Shown here piece by piece: positions 36,704-48,484 of a DNA stretch of 64,000 nucleotides; the first letter of the stretch is position 1; each line of letters begins with the position of its first letter. Both the position numbers and the translations under genes were made by a program. This DNA is from Medicago truncatula (Eukaryota; Streptophyta; Magnoliopsida; Fabales; Fabaceae). Below the pieces are notes generated by a model. It saw only the letters and a list, made by a program, of their open reading frames with translations. It searched no databases and was not told the DNA's origin. Where the stretch lies: assembly GCF_003473485.1 (NCBI RefSeq), contig NC_053042.1:37228762-37292761 (forward strand), written 5' to 3'.

Positions 36704-39700
36704 CTACTGAAGGGACAATTTGGCTAAGGTGAAAGCCAGTACTTTTACACCATTTGACATATCTTTTATACTGGCAAACTCTTCAGGCTTATGGCTGTAT
36801 CCTGCGAAAGCGATGACAACAAGAATATTGACAAATTATTTTCTTTATAAATCAGTTAGTAAAAGTAATTGATTGAGTTACACCTATTCAACTCTATGAA
36901 ACTGTGACACAGACACGAATACCAGACATGTGGCAATGGTAATAATTTGAGAAAACAGAAGCAATTGTTGAATGTAATAACATTTGCGGTTTTTGTCTGT
37001 TTCGGACTTTCGGTACTACAAGATTCAACTTGCTTGTTGATTGCAAAAACAATTGGATAGCTGGTATCAGATTGATGTATATAGCAAAAAAAAAAAAAAA
37101 AAAAAAAACTGAACAGTAAATACCTTTGTAACATGGAATGAAAATCATGCCCATTGGAGACACCCTGCAATTACATGAAGTACATGAGAAGCAGATAATT
37201 TATATAAGCACAATCCACTGTATAATATTTTCTGTAAGTTGAAACATTTTAACCTATCTTCATGCAAATACCTGGCCATAAACAAAGAGTCATGATAGGC
37301 TCTACTAATCATCAACTTGCTCGTCAAGTTTAACTCTTTTGTTGCAGTTTCCATTGCGTTGACGACTGCTTCATCAGATAGGGCCGGTGGATCCTGATTG
37401 ATGATATGAAACTCAGTGAGCTTGACACCTCGGGTTTTAGTTATTCTAATTGCTGTTTCGTGAATTTTTTCAATAACTTGGTTTCTTCTTTCCTCATCTA
37501 TGTCCCTAGTATCTGCAGCAACACAAAACAATTACATATTAAATATCTATATGAGTGTATGACCAAGTATAGTATACTTGCAACTGGAAATATTAGTCAG
37601 TAGAGAGGGAAATAATCTACACAATTCTCAGAATTGAAAAAAATAAACTATTGGATGGCCAAACTACTTGTATTTAATCATTGTAAGAATTCCAGGTATG
37701 ACTCAAATTGTCGTGAAGATACGTACCAATTTCTATGTGTGATTTGCTAGGGATGCTATTGATTGCTCCAGGATGCAGTTGCAGGATACCTTGTAAAATA
37801 AGTTGTTGTTTTGAATGAAGGCTCTTCATTGATCAAATCGAGGTACTAGAATAATAACTTACCAACAGTGCCAACGGTATCAACAGACCCAGATTCCAAG
37901 ACGTGTTTCTCAACAGCCAGGGCTAATTCAGAGGCTGCCAGACCAGCATCATTTCTGCTCCATGTGATTTAAAAATAATACTTTAAACATTAGATTTCAA
38001 TAATTGAGAAATTTCAACTTCAAAAGGGATCAATGAAGTGAAGTAGTGAACTAGCGTATATAACATGATCAAGGGATAGTGCCGTACTTGACGCTACGAT
38101 CCTTTTGCTTAAAAATATGAAGAAATTGAATAACACCAAAAAGAAAAATATATATTTTAAGATAGCAGCCACCTGTTAGGCATAAGGACAGCACCTGCAT
38201 GGCCACCATTGCCTTCAAATTCAACCCTTAGACTTGCAGGAGCTGCAATGGCAGTGACTATGCCTATAGATATGCCTGAGTCAAGAAACAAATGACATAT
38301 TATGATCATTGAAGTTTTGGCTAGTGCAAAGATTATGTTAGTACAGAGATGTGTACCTTCGTCCTCCAGAATAGGCCCTTGTTCTATGTGCAACTCTATA
38401 AAAGCAGAATATGTTCCTTTCTTTAAAAATACACTCGATAAATCGTCTTCATCTCTTGCATATCCTGCTGACCTTGCAGCATCTAAGAAGGATACGTTTT
38501 GGCTATCAGTTATAGTCTTGAGAGAATTTGCAAGATTCTCACTCCCAGCCAATAAGCGGCTGCACAAAGCAACAAATGTTGAAACTTAAAGTAGAATATG
38601 GTGTCTAACTTAGTCAATCAAAGTAACAATGGTATGCTTCTGACCTTCCTAAGCAACTTATTCCAAAGCGTGTGGGTTCTTCCGATGTAAATAATATGAC
38701 TTCCAATGATCTTTTAGGTTTGAAACCAGACCTGTGAAGGCTTGGTCAGTATGTAAAACGTTGCGACTCACCTAAATGGATAATGATTGATCCATGTAAA
38801 TCACGTCTTTGGAATTTGGATCTTTTTATATATGAGTAATTATAAGGAAATAGTTACTTGTGGAATTTCTTATTTCCACATTGTTGAACAAAAGTATTAA
38901 ACACATACATTATTGCATTGTTCATAAAATGGTTTAAACTATTATGTGTTGGTTAAACATTAACTCAAACAAATTCATTGATTTTGTTCTAATCAAACAT
39001 CAAATACTATAATGAGAGATACATACAGGTTTCTTCATTTTCACTAGGCTACACTACTATATATATATCTGTGTGTGTGTGGGTGCCTAATTCTTCCTTT
39101 GAAGTAATTTGCAGCGAGACTATTACAAAACAGTGAAAGGCCGTAGTAAGATTCAAGATGCCGAAACTTCCAGGCTTGCTCGCTAATTATCAGAAGAAAC
39201 AAATTAACAATTATCGTACTCTAAACACTCAATTAAGTCCTATATCAGCAATAACAACAAGGCTTAAATATGTCTTTCGTCCCTGCAAATATAAGTCATT
39301 TGAACTTTCGTCCCTGAAGTTACTAATTCTTCCAATCTGCCCCTACAAATATTAATCATTTGACTTTTGGTCCTAATTAGGTTTTTTTGTTGAGGTGGGC
39401 TGTCATTAGCGATGTGGTGCCCATGTGGCAAGTGATGATTGGGCGAGGTGGTTTGCTTAAATAGGTCTTTCATCCCTGCAAATATAGGTCATTTGAATTT
39501 TCGTCCCTGAAGTTACTAGTCAGATGTAATTAGGACCAAAAGTCAAATGATTAATATTTGCAAGGGCAGATTGGAAGGATTAGTAACTTCAAGGACGAAA
39601 ATTCAAATGACCTATATTTGCAGGGACGAAAGACCTATATAAGCCTAATAACAAAGACAAAAACCTTTTCAAGACACTGATGGCTTCAACAGCGCCTAAA

Positions 39701-41009
39701 ACACCAACAACTCCATCATATTTTCCTGAGTAAGGTATAGCATCAATGTGGGAACCTGTTGCAACTGCAGCAAGCCCGGGTTCACTTCCATCCCTACATA
39801 AACCAAGCAAAGGCAAAGCTATATATTAGTTAATTAATTACAGGTAAACCGTAGCTAAAAGAGGGAAGATTTAGGTGTTAATATGAACTTGAAGACAGAG
39901 TCAACGATAAGTTGATTGGAATCTAGATTCCAGAGAGAGCTTTTGAGGAACAAACACTCACCAACGACCAAATATGTTACCAACAGCATCCTCTCTTACA
40001 GATAGACCAGCAATTCCCATGAGGTTTTTAACATACCTACAGATGCAAAACAAGAGTAAAGTCTATAAAGGTAAACATCTCACATTCTAAGGAGAAATAT
40101 CCTCAAGCACATTGACTAAGTTTTTTAGAGTTAATGTCATTCATTCATACAAAAATTAGCGAAACAAAAACCCGCACATCCTTTTTGCACCATTAAATTC
40201 ACCTTCGAATCACCGCAGCACTATATCAACTATGTTCTTTTGCGCGGAATCATACCTAATTTTATAATCATACACACTAATTATCTCTTTTAGTCTATTC
40301 AAGAACTATCTAGACAGTATTTTCCCTTCATTTAGTATTTACCAACTGATTTATAGACATCCATTGTACAATTTCATATGCCACACTTGTTGTACTCGCT
40401 GTCACTTCTAATAGAAAGTGTGTCTGGTGTCTGACACGTGTCAGTGCCAACACCGACATATGTGATACTGATTACATTAAATTAATACATTTTCTCAAAC
40501 TATTACCGGTGCAAACATGTCGGTGTTGTGTTCGTACTTCATAAGTACACACTTTGCTCCTCATTCAAGTCAACATAAAAAATATCCAAAAACTGAAACT
40601 TTATATAGACATATGCATACATTATTACATAAGTAAATAAGCACCTGCGAGCTAAAACATCCTTATCAGTATACAAAACCCTGGTTACTGATGGAGCAGG
40701 TGCATCAGAAAATCCAGAAAGTTCATCAATCTAAGAACAGAACAAAGTACAGTTCAAAATGTCAAAAACCCACAAAAAAAAAAGATTTTTTTTTGTGAAT
40801 GATTGAGTGTACTGTACCTGGTTTTGCAGAGCTTGAGCATCATAGGATAGTGAAGAGAAGGAAGTGGGTTCAAGAATTGAGTAACCAGAAAATTGTTCCA
40901 TGGTTGAGATGATTGAAGGGTCGTGATCATGATCATGATGTTGATGAGATGAAATTGAGGTGAAGAACAACAAAAGTAGAACGATGACATAGTGATAGTG
41001 ATGAACCAT
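36704..41009 (-). CDS. UAH: Ureidoglycolate amidohydrolase (UAH)
   Basis: Twelve exons join in frame: 40818-41009, 40645-40730, 39962-40036, 39665-39793, 38645-38731, 38357-38559, 38173-38275, 37863-37954, 37727-37789, 37272-37512, 37124-37164 and 36704-36801. They encode 469 residues (Arabidopsis about 476). The enzyme hydrolyses S-ureidoglycolate to glyoxylate and ammonia, the last step of ureide/purine breakdown, in the endoplasmic reticulum with manganese. M20-family metal ligands are visible: ATGSHIDAIP (His133), KYDG (Asp144), FTSEEPTRFG (Glu178-179), ELHIEQGP (His247) and AYHDSLFMAR (His417). The chosen Met opens a hydrophobic signal sequence (VIVLLLLFFTSI). An in-frame Met 16 codons upstream (41055-41057) is an alternative start that would bury it. 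Intron 4 holds a Mutator-like MITE and intron 11 a 23-base poly-A run. The length and YTDKDV..RYVKNLM motifs favour UAH over allantoate amidohydrolase. Confidence 0.93.
39261..39645. mobile_element. Mutator-type MITE inside UAH intron 4 (385 bp)
   Basis: The element begins GGCTTAAATATGTCTTTCGT and ends inverted GGCTTATATAGGTCTTTCGT. The two halves pair along most of their length (TTGCAGGGACGAAAG and similar). Nine-base flanks TAACAACAA and TAATAACAA differ at one base. It ends only 19 bases inside the intron from the donor of exon 4 of UAH. Confidence 0.85.
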
Positions 41010-41059
41010 TTTTTGAGGTTTTTTTGTTATTCTTTGTTGCTTAAATTCACTAGCCACTC

Positions 41060-42475
41060 GCTACTCATCAATAGTGACAAAGATTTAAGAGATACCTTTG
41101 CACGTGATTGTGTTCTAAGTTGGAACCACTCACGTGCAATACAAAATCACTAATTTGTGTTTGCTAATTTTTTTTAGGGGAATTTGTTAGCTAATTGTTG
41201 GGCTTAATTCACGTACTTTTTAAACTTTCAACAATTTATCAAGAATCCTTGTTAACTCTCTTCTTCATATTTTCTAAGTTGAAAGTGTAAGCTCAATGTG
41301 CAAAGAAAGAAATTTCAAGACTTTGGAAAGTTATCTTCCTTTTTCATGCATTGAAATTATTGTGATGCTTTGAGATCTTAGTGCACTATCAATTAAGGGG
41401 ATACCAACGTAGTATTATAAAGTTAAAATATCATTATATTTTTTTTTTTTGAGGAATCATTATTTTTCTATTAAATTGTAGAAAAGGATTCATTTATTAA
41501 AGGATGATTTTGTTTATTAGTACTTTTTTAATTATTTTATCTATTAATTATGTTGATTAAGAATACAAAAAAACAACTAGTGAAAAATGGTATATCTCCC
41601 TCCGTTTTAAGTTGTGTTATTTAAAAAATTTGTACAGAGACCGAATGCAACAAATTGTTAAAAGACATACATTTTTACTAAACTACTCTTATTAAATTTG
41701 TGTGTTTCATACCATTATAAATGAAAATTGAAATATAATATTTTAGAAGTAGTGTAGTAATATTTAGATGAAGCTCGCTTAGGTTGGTTTAATGGTATTG
41801 AATTGGAACCTTGGAGTATGCTCTTCTTCAATGTTCAATTTTGGTGGATTAGTTTATCTTTTTCAAACAAATAATAGAGGACACAAACTCCACATTTTTA
41901 GAATGACATTTATTTATTTTTTTTACTTTTTTTTTTTTAAGCAAAACAAAGAAATATATTAAAAATAAAGAGATACAAAGACTGGTCAGACTTGACCCAA
42001 TTAAAACTCAATCGAGAGTATATCGTGATAATACAATCCAGGTGGACCTGCCTTAGTCGATTATAACAAAACAAACACTCTTCACAAGTGCAACCCAGCG
42101 AACTCGCGTACAGATGCAAAATCGGATTAAAAAAAATGATGAAGAATGAGCATCGTGCAAGTCAAAAAGAGTTATAGGTTGACGAATGGATCGACCTCCA
42201 ACACAATATCAAGACCCGTATACCAGCAACCTCCTAAACAAAGCAGCGGGTATAATAGCTCTTTCGAGCGAACATCCGTCAGTCACAGGAACTGAGACGG
42301 ATATGAAAACGCTACCGGAGTGTAGGCCAACCTGATACATTGAAACCTGATCTCAATAAACCTGAAACATCAGAGAGTCAAGCACACAAGAATGTGAACA
42401 CAATCAGTTTCACCATAACGTGTTTGAACTTAAATTGAGGGATGAGTCCAACATGTAAATAACCAAACAACCCTT
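41060..42475. other. Intergenic; half-MITE and unresolved repeat
   Basis: A CTCCCTCCGTTTTAAGTTGTG end at about 41599 lacks a partner, so it is a broken MITE. The 41935-42130 segment, preceded by a 12-T run, looks like a retroelement tail but cannot be classified. Confidence 0.4.
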
Positions 42476-42478
42476 TCG

Positions 42479-42838
42479 AGTTAATAGAACCTAACACTTA
42501 CGGGTTTACGAAACCAAACCACCACAGAATAGGCCACGTCTTCTACTAAACCACTAGAACATGTATGAACTTAGATCAAAGAATGACATTTATTTTAAAA
42601 TATATTTTATTCACTAAAGTGAGATGGGGAATTAAAAAGAATTGTATTTTTATAAAAGAGTTAATAGAACCTGACCCTTACAGGTTTACGAATCCAAACC
42701 ACCACAGAATAGGCCACGTCTTCTACTAAACCACTAGAACATGTATGAACCTAGATCAAAGAATGACATTTATTTTAAAATATATTTTATTCACTAAAGT
42801 GAGATGGGGAATTAAAAAGAATTGTATTTTTATAAAAG
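42479..42838. repeat. 180-bp tandem duplication
   Basis: Two units with exact 180-base spacing (AGTTAATAGAACCT at 42479 and 42659) differ at only a handful of bases, so the duplication is recent. It ends about 55 bases from the tRNA gene. Confidence 0.9.
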
Positions 42839-42884
42839 AAGTAATTTAAACCTTTTTATTATTAGGATTAGGATAGTTTAAACA

Positions 42885-42889
42885 TAAAA
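42885..42889 (-). terminator. Pol III T-run terminator of tRNA-Arg
   Basis: Five consecutive T residues on the minus strand, starting six bases after the tRNA 3' end. Confidence 0.7.
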
Positions 42890-42894
42890 AGCAG

Positions 42895-42967
42895 CACGCC
42901 CAGTGGGACTCGAACCCACAATCGCTTGATTAGAAGTCAAGCGCCTTATCCATTAGGCCATGAGCGC
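42895..42967 (-). tRNA. tRNA-Arg (anticodon UCU)
   Basis: The 73-base minus-strand sequence folds into a full cloverleaf. The acceptor arms GCGCTCA and TGGGCGT make seven pairs (two are G-U) with discriminator G. The anticodon stem CTTGA/TCAAG encloses CTTCTAA, giving anticodon TCT at 42934-42932. The A box reads TGGCCTAATGG and the B box GGTTCGAGTCC. There is no intron. A T5 run at 42889-42885, a few bases past the 3' end, is a likely Pol III terminator. The 5' end faces XRCC4, whose ATG is 125 bases away. Confidence 0.96.
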
Positions 42968-43092
42968 CTTGTGATATTGTTTCGATAGTTGTTATTTATA
43001 TAATTTCTTCTAATAAACATTCATAAAACTTTTTAGTTTTGAGCGCCTTCAAATTGTTACAGTAATTTGTTCTCCACCCAGATTTTTGATCG

Positions 43093-46000
43093 ATGGAAGA
43101 GAAGAAAAGACATACATGCTTAAAACTACAACTTACCGAAGAAGAATCCATATTCGTCAAGGGTACATGGTTTAATACTCACTTCAACCTCTCCATCACC
43201 GACGGTTCCACTTCTTGGCACTGCAACGGTACCTTTTTTACTCTTCTTTCGTATTCCACTATCCATTTTCGTTTTCAAGTTTTGATTTTGTTTTGTGGGG
43301 TTGTTTCTGAATTTTGTTAGCATCGGAAGATGAAGTGAAGCAACGTGCTGCTCAGTGGGACCAGCCGGTGGAGGAGTATGTTGAATTGTCTGAACGGTAT
43401 TTGGGGTTTCAACAACCTGAGTCTGTTTATGCTTTTGCTGATGCTGGTGATGCTCATAAGAGGGTACCTACCAACTGTTTGTTATTTTTCATAGACACCG
43501 ACACTGACACAGACACGTTGACCTGAATAATAATTTGAGAAAATAAAATACTTCGGTGTAATTACATGTGTCAGTGTCAGTGTTGGTGTTATAGAATGTG
43601 GTATGATTGATAGATAATTGAGTGCAGTAAGCATTTAGTAAAGGGCTTATCAAACCGGTGTGCTTGAAAGGTCGTCTGTTTGGAGAAGTCAACCCCTTAA
43701 ATAGATATTGGTAACGGGATCAACCCAACAAAACAAAAAAATATTTGTTATGTTTTAATTGATTGAAGGAAATAATTGAATGGTGTGAAATGGAAGGATA
43801 CTATACTAGTGTTAATTTTTTGAGATAGGATAAAAAAATGTCACATGAAGAAATATGTTTAGTTCAATTGAATCCAATACCCAAGGTTTAAGTAGTGGTT
43901 GCGTTAATGGTTGCGGTTACGTTGGGGATCAAATATGGTTGATGTGGCCTCAATCGCAGTCACAGAGACAGTGAAAAAACTGATGTTGCAGTCGTGGACC
44001 TTTACTTAAAACCTTACCAATACTTTTGTTTTTACTCCGATAGATATTGCATTGGAAAATATCAAATCAATTGTACAATAATTTTATAATATTCCATTTT
44101 AAATATCATTCTGTTCCACTCACCATTGAATATCCAGTCACGGAGTTCCACTCAACATTGAATATCCAGTCACGGAGTTGGTCCTTTCACTACTGACTAT
44201 TAATGTTTGTGTGAATATTGCAGTTGTCGTGGACGTTTGAGAAAGGAGGAATGACACTGCATTGGAGATGGAAATGCATGAAGTCTCCTGATTGTAAGAA
44301 AACTACTGCAGAAATATTGGACTTTCTCATGGATGCAAACATAAGGCTTAGTGTAAGATAATACTCTGCTTAACTTTTTTTTTAGTGCATTTTCCATACA
44401 GGTAATTTCAATCAACCTCTATGTTTCGTGTTTCTTGGTTTATTCACTAAGGTTATTGTCTTGGAGATGTCATTATGGGATGAGAATAGTAAATAAGAAT
44501 GTAATGTTTAATGATGTGAAATGGGAGTTTAAATGGACGAATTATCAATTCTGTTAATACTTATTTTATGTGAAATGGTTTGATAGGTGAAATGTTAAAA
44601 TCCTGTATATCATTGTTTCATTGCCAGTTTGTTGTTGTATTCAATTCATGCAATTATTGTATTATGCTCTTTGTGAGAAATCATTGTTTAGAGAAAGAAC
44701 GATAAGCATTCTTGTTAGTTGTTACTCATATCCTCAATGCCAATCTTGAGAGAAAGTGCAAAAGTAGCTAAAACTAAATTGGGAAAATATTAATTCTTAT
44801 TTAATCATATCGTGTTCATATTCTACCATTTAGGTGAAAATTTTAAATTACAGTTGGACTAAACATAACCTAATGCTAAGCTGGCCGAAAGAATAATGTT
44901 GTGTACTAGTGTGCAATCAATACTTACATTATTAATTAGCTTTAAATTTGAAATTGGAATTATTGTTCTTCCCGAAATTTGACATTTTCATGAAATACTA
45001 TCAAGGATCTACTAAGTGGCTTGTGAGCGGGTAGGTTCATTTATTCTCCCTTTTGTATATCACATGCCTGTCTGGTCATATTCATACATCTGAAATGAGA
45101 CACAAATAAGTTGGCTATTATTTATGGAGTCAAATGATATCAACAGATCATAACAGTTGGTCCAATGTATCATACTTTTAATGTTCAGTAAATTACCAAA
45201 TATGAAAAATACAACTTCTTTCCTCACAGAAAGCCACAAAATGCATCTTTTTAATAATATAAAATGCCTTTTTTGAATTTCATCTCACCAGAAACATAAG
45301 TCTTAAACTTGAGTAAATATGGGGTTTCTAATTGCCATATGTTCCTTATTGCCATATGATGGTTCTCAGGTGGAATTAATATGCCTATTTTATGGATATT
45401 GAAACTTAAAGTATGTCAATGGAGGTGTTTGGTGTGTCATATTTGTTGCCTGTTTCTTATTTTTTTTAGTTTAGATATTTAGTCCCACATCGTTATTATC
45501 AACTACTGTAATGGTGTTTATATTAAGCAAGAGTGCTCACAGTGCAACACATGGATTGAGATGATGTGGATGGGCCCATGCTAAGTGCTGGGCTCAGGAA
45601 AGTCCCCGGGCCCAATCTGCAGAAATGCAGGCCTGGAAACAGGTAAATCTTTGAGCCGGGGCTGGTTTCACACTTTCGGGTGTGAGGGCTGAGACAAGTG
45701 TGGAGCCTTTGCCAGTGCCGCCAAAGAAAATTGGCCGATTCATACAGTCATTCACATGGTCCTTGTGACTAACAGAACGGGGCTTATGTCTCTAATCCAA
45801 CAATTTTTTTTTGGATATTTTGATTAAAAATTATAATACCTTATCATCTTTTGTAAAAATCATACTAGATTTAAAGATCAATTGCACACTCTTTTCGTAT
45901 GAACAAGATCAGGGCAAGAATCTTTCTCATTTTTTTTCAAATCCTGCTTGATTTGGAATAGTCAGTACTTGTATAGTTATATCCTTCCTCCCTTTTATTT

Positions 46001-46865
46001 AGTTTTGAACATCGTAGTCGGCAATGTTTGTTTATATGCATTTTGTTAGAAATCCAAGAATTGGATTCCAAAGAAAGAACCCTTTTATACATAAATAGGA
46101 GAGAAATCTCTCCTCCGAGGGTTTACCCTTCATAATTGAGTCACTACTATATTCACAATGTTTACAATATTAAAAAATGTTTGACTCTAATATTGTACAT
46201 TATTCTATTTAATTATACAAATAGCCCTATAATAACAATCTCCGATTAACTAACTAACTTCTATAACTACTCTGAACTACTTTAACTACAATTGTCCATT
46301 ATTCTAACTCCCAACACCTTTACAGGAAGAAGTTGTCATAAAAACGGAGTTGTTTGAGAAGACGAAAGTAGAAGCTGAGAAGTGCTTGGCTCAGAGTGAG
46401 AGAATAGCCAATGAGAGGGTGGAATTTGAATCTCAAATCTATACTAAGGTAACTTTTTTACTTTCACATTGTAGTTGTTTTCTATTTGTCCATTGAAAAT
46501 TTTGATCTGTTTGATTTAACGGCATAGCATGGTTACACCCTGTGTCACATAAGAAAGCGAATTATCCTACTCTCGATAGATTACTGAAGCAAGTAATTGA
46601 TCGAACTAGTTGTAATTTTTCCAACATTGAGCCCATTTTTAACTGTATGTTGAATTCATAATTCTTAAGTTTATGTTCATACATGTTCTATTTGAAATGT
46701 CAATAATTTTGGTTGATTTTAGTCGAGGACAATTTTGGTCTCGTTTGATCTATGAGGCTGACTCAGCTTTGCTTGTAGTTGTAACATAGGATGACATCTC
46801 TTTCATCAACATTTGCAATTTTGAGCCTAACTTTACCGAAGAAAAGTATGATTGTCTTAAGATTA

Positions 46866-46899
<34 letters not shown>

Positions 46900-47271
46900 C
46901 TTGGTACAAAGATTACATTCTTGTTTAATGATGCTTTTAATTACTTGTACCATGCTAGTATAACAAAACTTTCAAATTTGCTCTCTGTTTTCATGTATCC
47001 AACTGAATCTACATATGTTGTTCTGTTTTAGTTTCTGGGTGTCTTAAATTCAAAGAAAGCAAAACTGAGAGAGCTTCGAGATCAGCTGTCAAAACAAGGT
47101 AACGGCGATAAATCTCCTCAAGAAGAAGAAGACCCAGAAAAAACTGAGAGTTTTGATGAAGAAAGTGATGATGGAAAAAGTGATGAAGATCCTCAAAAAT
47201 GTATTACTAGTTCTTCGAAGGACGCTGGAGCAACTAAGCGTTCTCGTCCAAGGAGAACTAGACTCGCATGA
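43093..47271 (+). CDS. XRCC4: DNA double-strand-break repair protein XRCC4
   Basis: Five exons join in frame: 43093-43228, 43321-43463, 44224-44352, 46326-46448 and 47032-47271, encoding 256 residues (Arabidopsis At3g23100 about 264). The head domain (residues 1-136) has CLKLQL, FVKGTWF, RAAQWDQPVEEYVEL, YLGFQQPESVYAF, LSWTFEKGG and ILDFLMDANIRL. The coiled-coil stalk follows (about 137-197), with FEKTKVEAEKCLAQSERI and FLGVLNSKKAKLRELRDQL. The tail is acidic and ends in a basic patch (KRSRPRRTRL) that could be a nuclear signal. XRCC4 partners DNA ligase IV in non-homologous end joining. Intron 3 is 1.97 kb and carries a GC-richer inserted segment, and intron 4 has a 32-T run. The gene is divergent from tRNA-Arg. 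Confidence 0.95.
45480..45800. other. GC-rich insert in XRCC4 intron 3, unidentified
   Basis: Within an AT-rich intron, this block contains TTTAGTCCCACATCG-like start sequence, GGGCTCAGGAAAGTCCCCGG and CTTTCGGGTGTGAGGGCTG. It ends near TAATCCAACA. It looks like a small repeated element (TRIM or SINE-like), but I cannot place it. Confidence 0.35.
46868..46899. repeat. 32-base poly-T run in XRCC4 intron 4
   Basis: An uninterrupted T homopolymer lying 130 bases upstream of the last XRCC4 exon. Length is likely variable or misassembled. Confidence 0.9.
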
Positions 47272-47274
47272 CAA

Positions 47275-48060
47275 ATTAGAAGAACTAGACTCACATGACA
47301 AATTTTCTGCACTCAGCAAGTGTTTTGTTTTCACCATGGATTTCACATTTGTGATATCTGTCTCATAATCCATATAGAACGGTGTAAATATTTCGTATTG
47401 TTACTAGAACCAGAACTATGGTTTCACTTTTGAACTCTTACAAAAGAAGTGATAGTATTACAACCCCTATAATCAAGCATGGTAATACAAAGAATTGTAC
47501 ATTGCAAATCTAAAAACAATGTCGGTAGGTGCATCTATAATCTATAATATATGTGGACACCTTTTAAAAATAAATATTTAAATGTATTAACAATCCTATA
47601 TTATTATCAAATCGTCTGTCCAAAAAATATTATAAACTTTATGAATTGTATTTATTTATCAAATTACTGAAAATGGTTTGTATATGTCATGTGTCTCAAC
47701 TCTCACCGCTTTGAAAATGGAAACCAAGTTACGTGTACATAATAACAGAGTTCTTTGAACAGTCATGCAAAATATTGTTTTTTTCTACATGTTTACTTTT
47801 GTTCAATCCAATTCTTATCTTTATCGACGTGTTTGTGAACACATATTAAATCCAAAAAGGCTGCACGAACACATTGTGAGAACAAATTGTCAAGTGCCAA
47901 TTATAAAAAAATTTACAAGAACATTGATTACGTGATATTGTAAAATTTGACAAAATCTTAACCGTGCAAATTTGGCCAATATAATACACAAGTCAAATCA
48001 TGGACCGTTCAACAACTTATGAGATTTCTGTAATAAAAAAACCCATAAGGTTGCTACCAA
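47275..48060. other. XRCC4 3' side and intergenic spacer
   Basis: The first 200 bases probably hold the XRCC4 3' UTR, including a second copy of the tail segment AGAACTAGACTC(A/G)CATGACA right after the stop (a 24-base tandem duplication at about 47256-47300). No further gene is seen before the protease-inhibitor promoter. Confidence 0.5.
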
Positions 48061-48067
48061 AAACTAC

Positions 48068-48075
48068 TATAAATA
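48068..48075 (+). promoter_or_regulatory. TATA box for the protease inhibitor gene
   Basis: TATAAATA, 109 bases before the ATG at 48184. It would place the mRNA start near 48100. Confidence 0.65.
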
Positions 48076-48183
48076 CACTATTCATTGCAATGCATTATAT
48101 ATCACAAACCCATAAGAATTGCAGAAAGAAAGAAAAAGCACACAAATAGTCATACATATTGAAGGATCAAAAAGGCAAACAAA

Positions 48184-48480
48184 ATGTCTGATGAATGCCA
48201 AGGTAAGGTGTTATAATATAATATGGTTTGTGAAATTTTAAATATAATTTGATGGTTGAATGAATCAATATATTGTGTGTGTTCAGGTAAGAGTTCATGG
48301 CCAGAGTTGGTTGGAGTGGAAGGAAAGGTAGCAGAAGCTACAATTCAAAGAGAGAATCCATTGGTGGATGCCATCATTGTGCCAGAAGGATCTTCTGTCC
48401 CCTTTGACTTCCGCTGTGACAGGGTTTGGGTTTGGATTAATAAAGATGAAATTGTCTACCAGGTTCCAACAATTGGATAG
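48184..48480 (+). CDS. Potato type I serine protease inhibitor
   Basis: Two exons, 48184-48202 and 48287-48480, join (MSDECQ, then GKSSWPELVGVEG) into a 70-residue protein, the normal size for family I13 inhibitors without a signal peptide. Hallmarks are C-x-GKSSWPELVG, the binding loop EGSSVPFDFRCDRVWVWI and the C-terminal VPTIG. Two cysteines (residue 5 and the RC after the loop) can form the usual single disulfide. Aligned with eglin-type loops, the P1 residue is Phe and P1' Asp, which predicts action on chymotrypsin-like enzymes. P2 is Pro where Thr is usual. Such genes are often wound- or stress-induced. A polyadenylation-like AATAAG lies near 48549. Confidence 0.92.
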
Positions 48481-48484
48481 AAAG

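Noticed and set aside
41599-41720. CTCCCTCCGTTTTAAG end resembling a Stowaway-like MITE
   Set aside because: No matching inverted end was found within a reasonable distance, so I did not call an element.
41757-41850. tRNA-like motifs (GGTTTAATGGTATT, GTTCAATT) on the plus strand
   Set aside because: No cloverleaf can be formed and the box spacing is poor; at most a worn SINE.
47089-47373. 94-codon minus-strand frame with serine repeats
   Set aside because: Antisense to the acidic tail exon of XRCC4.
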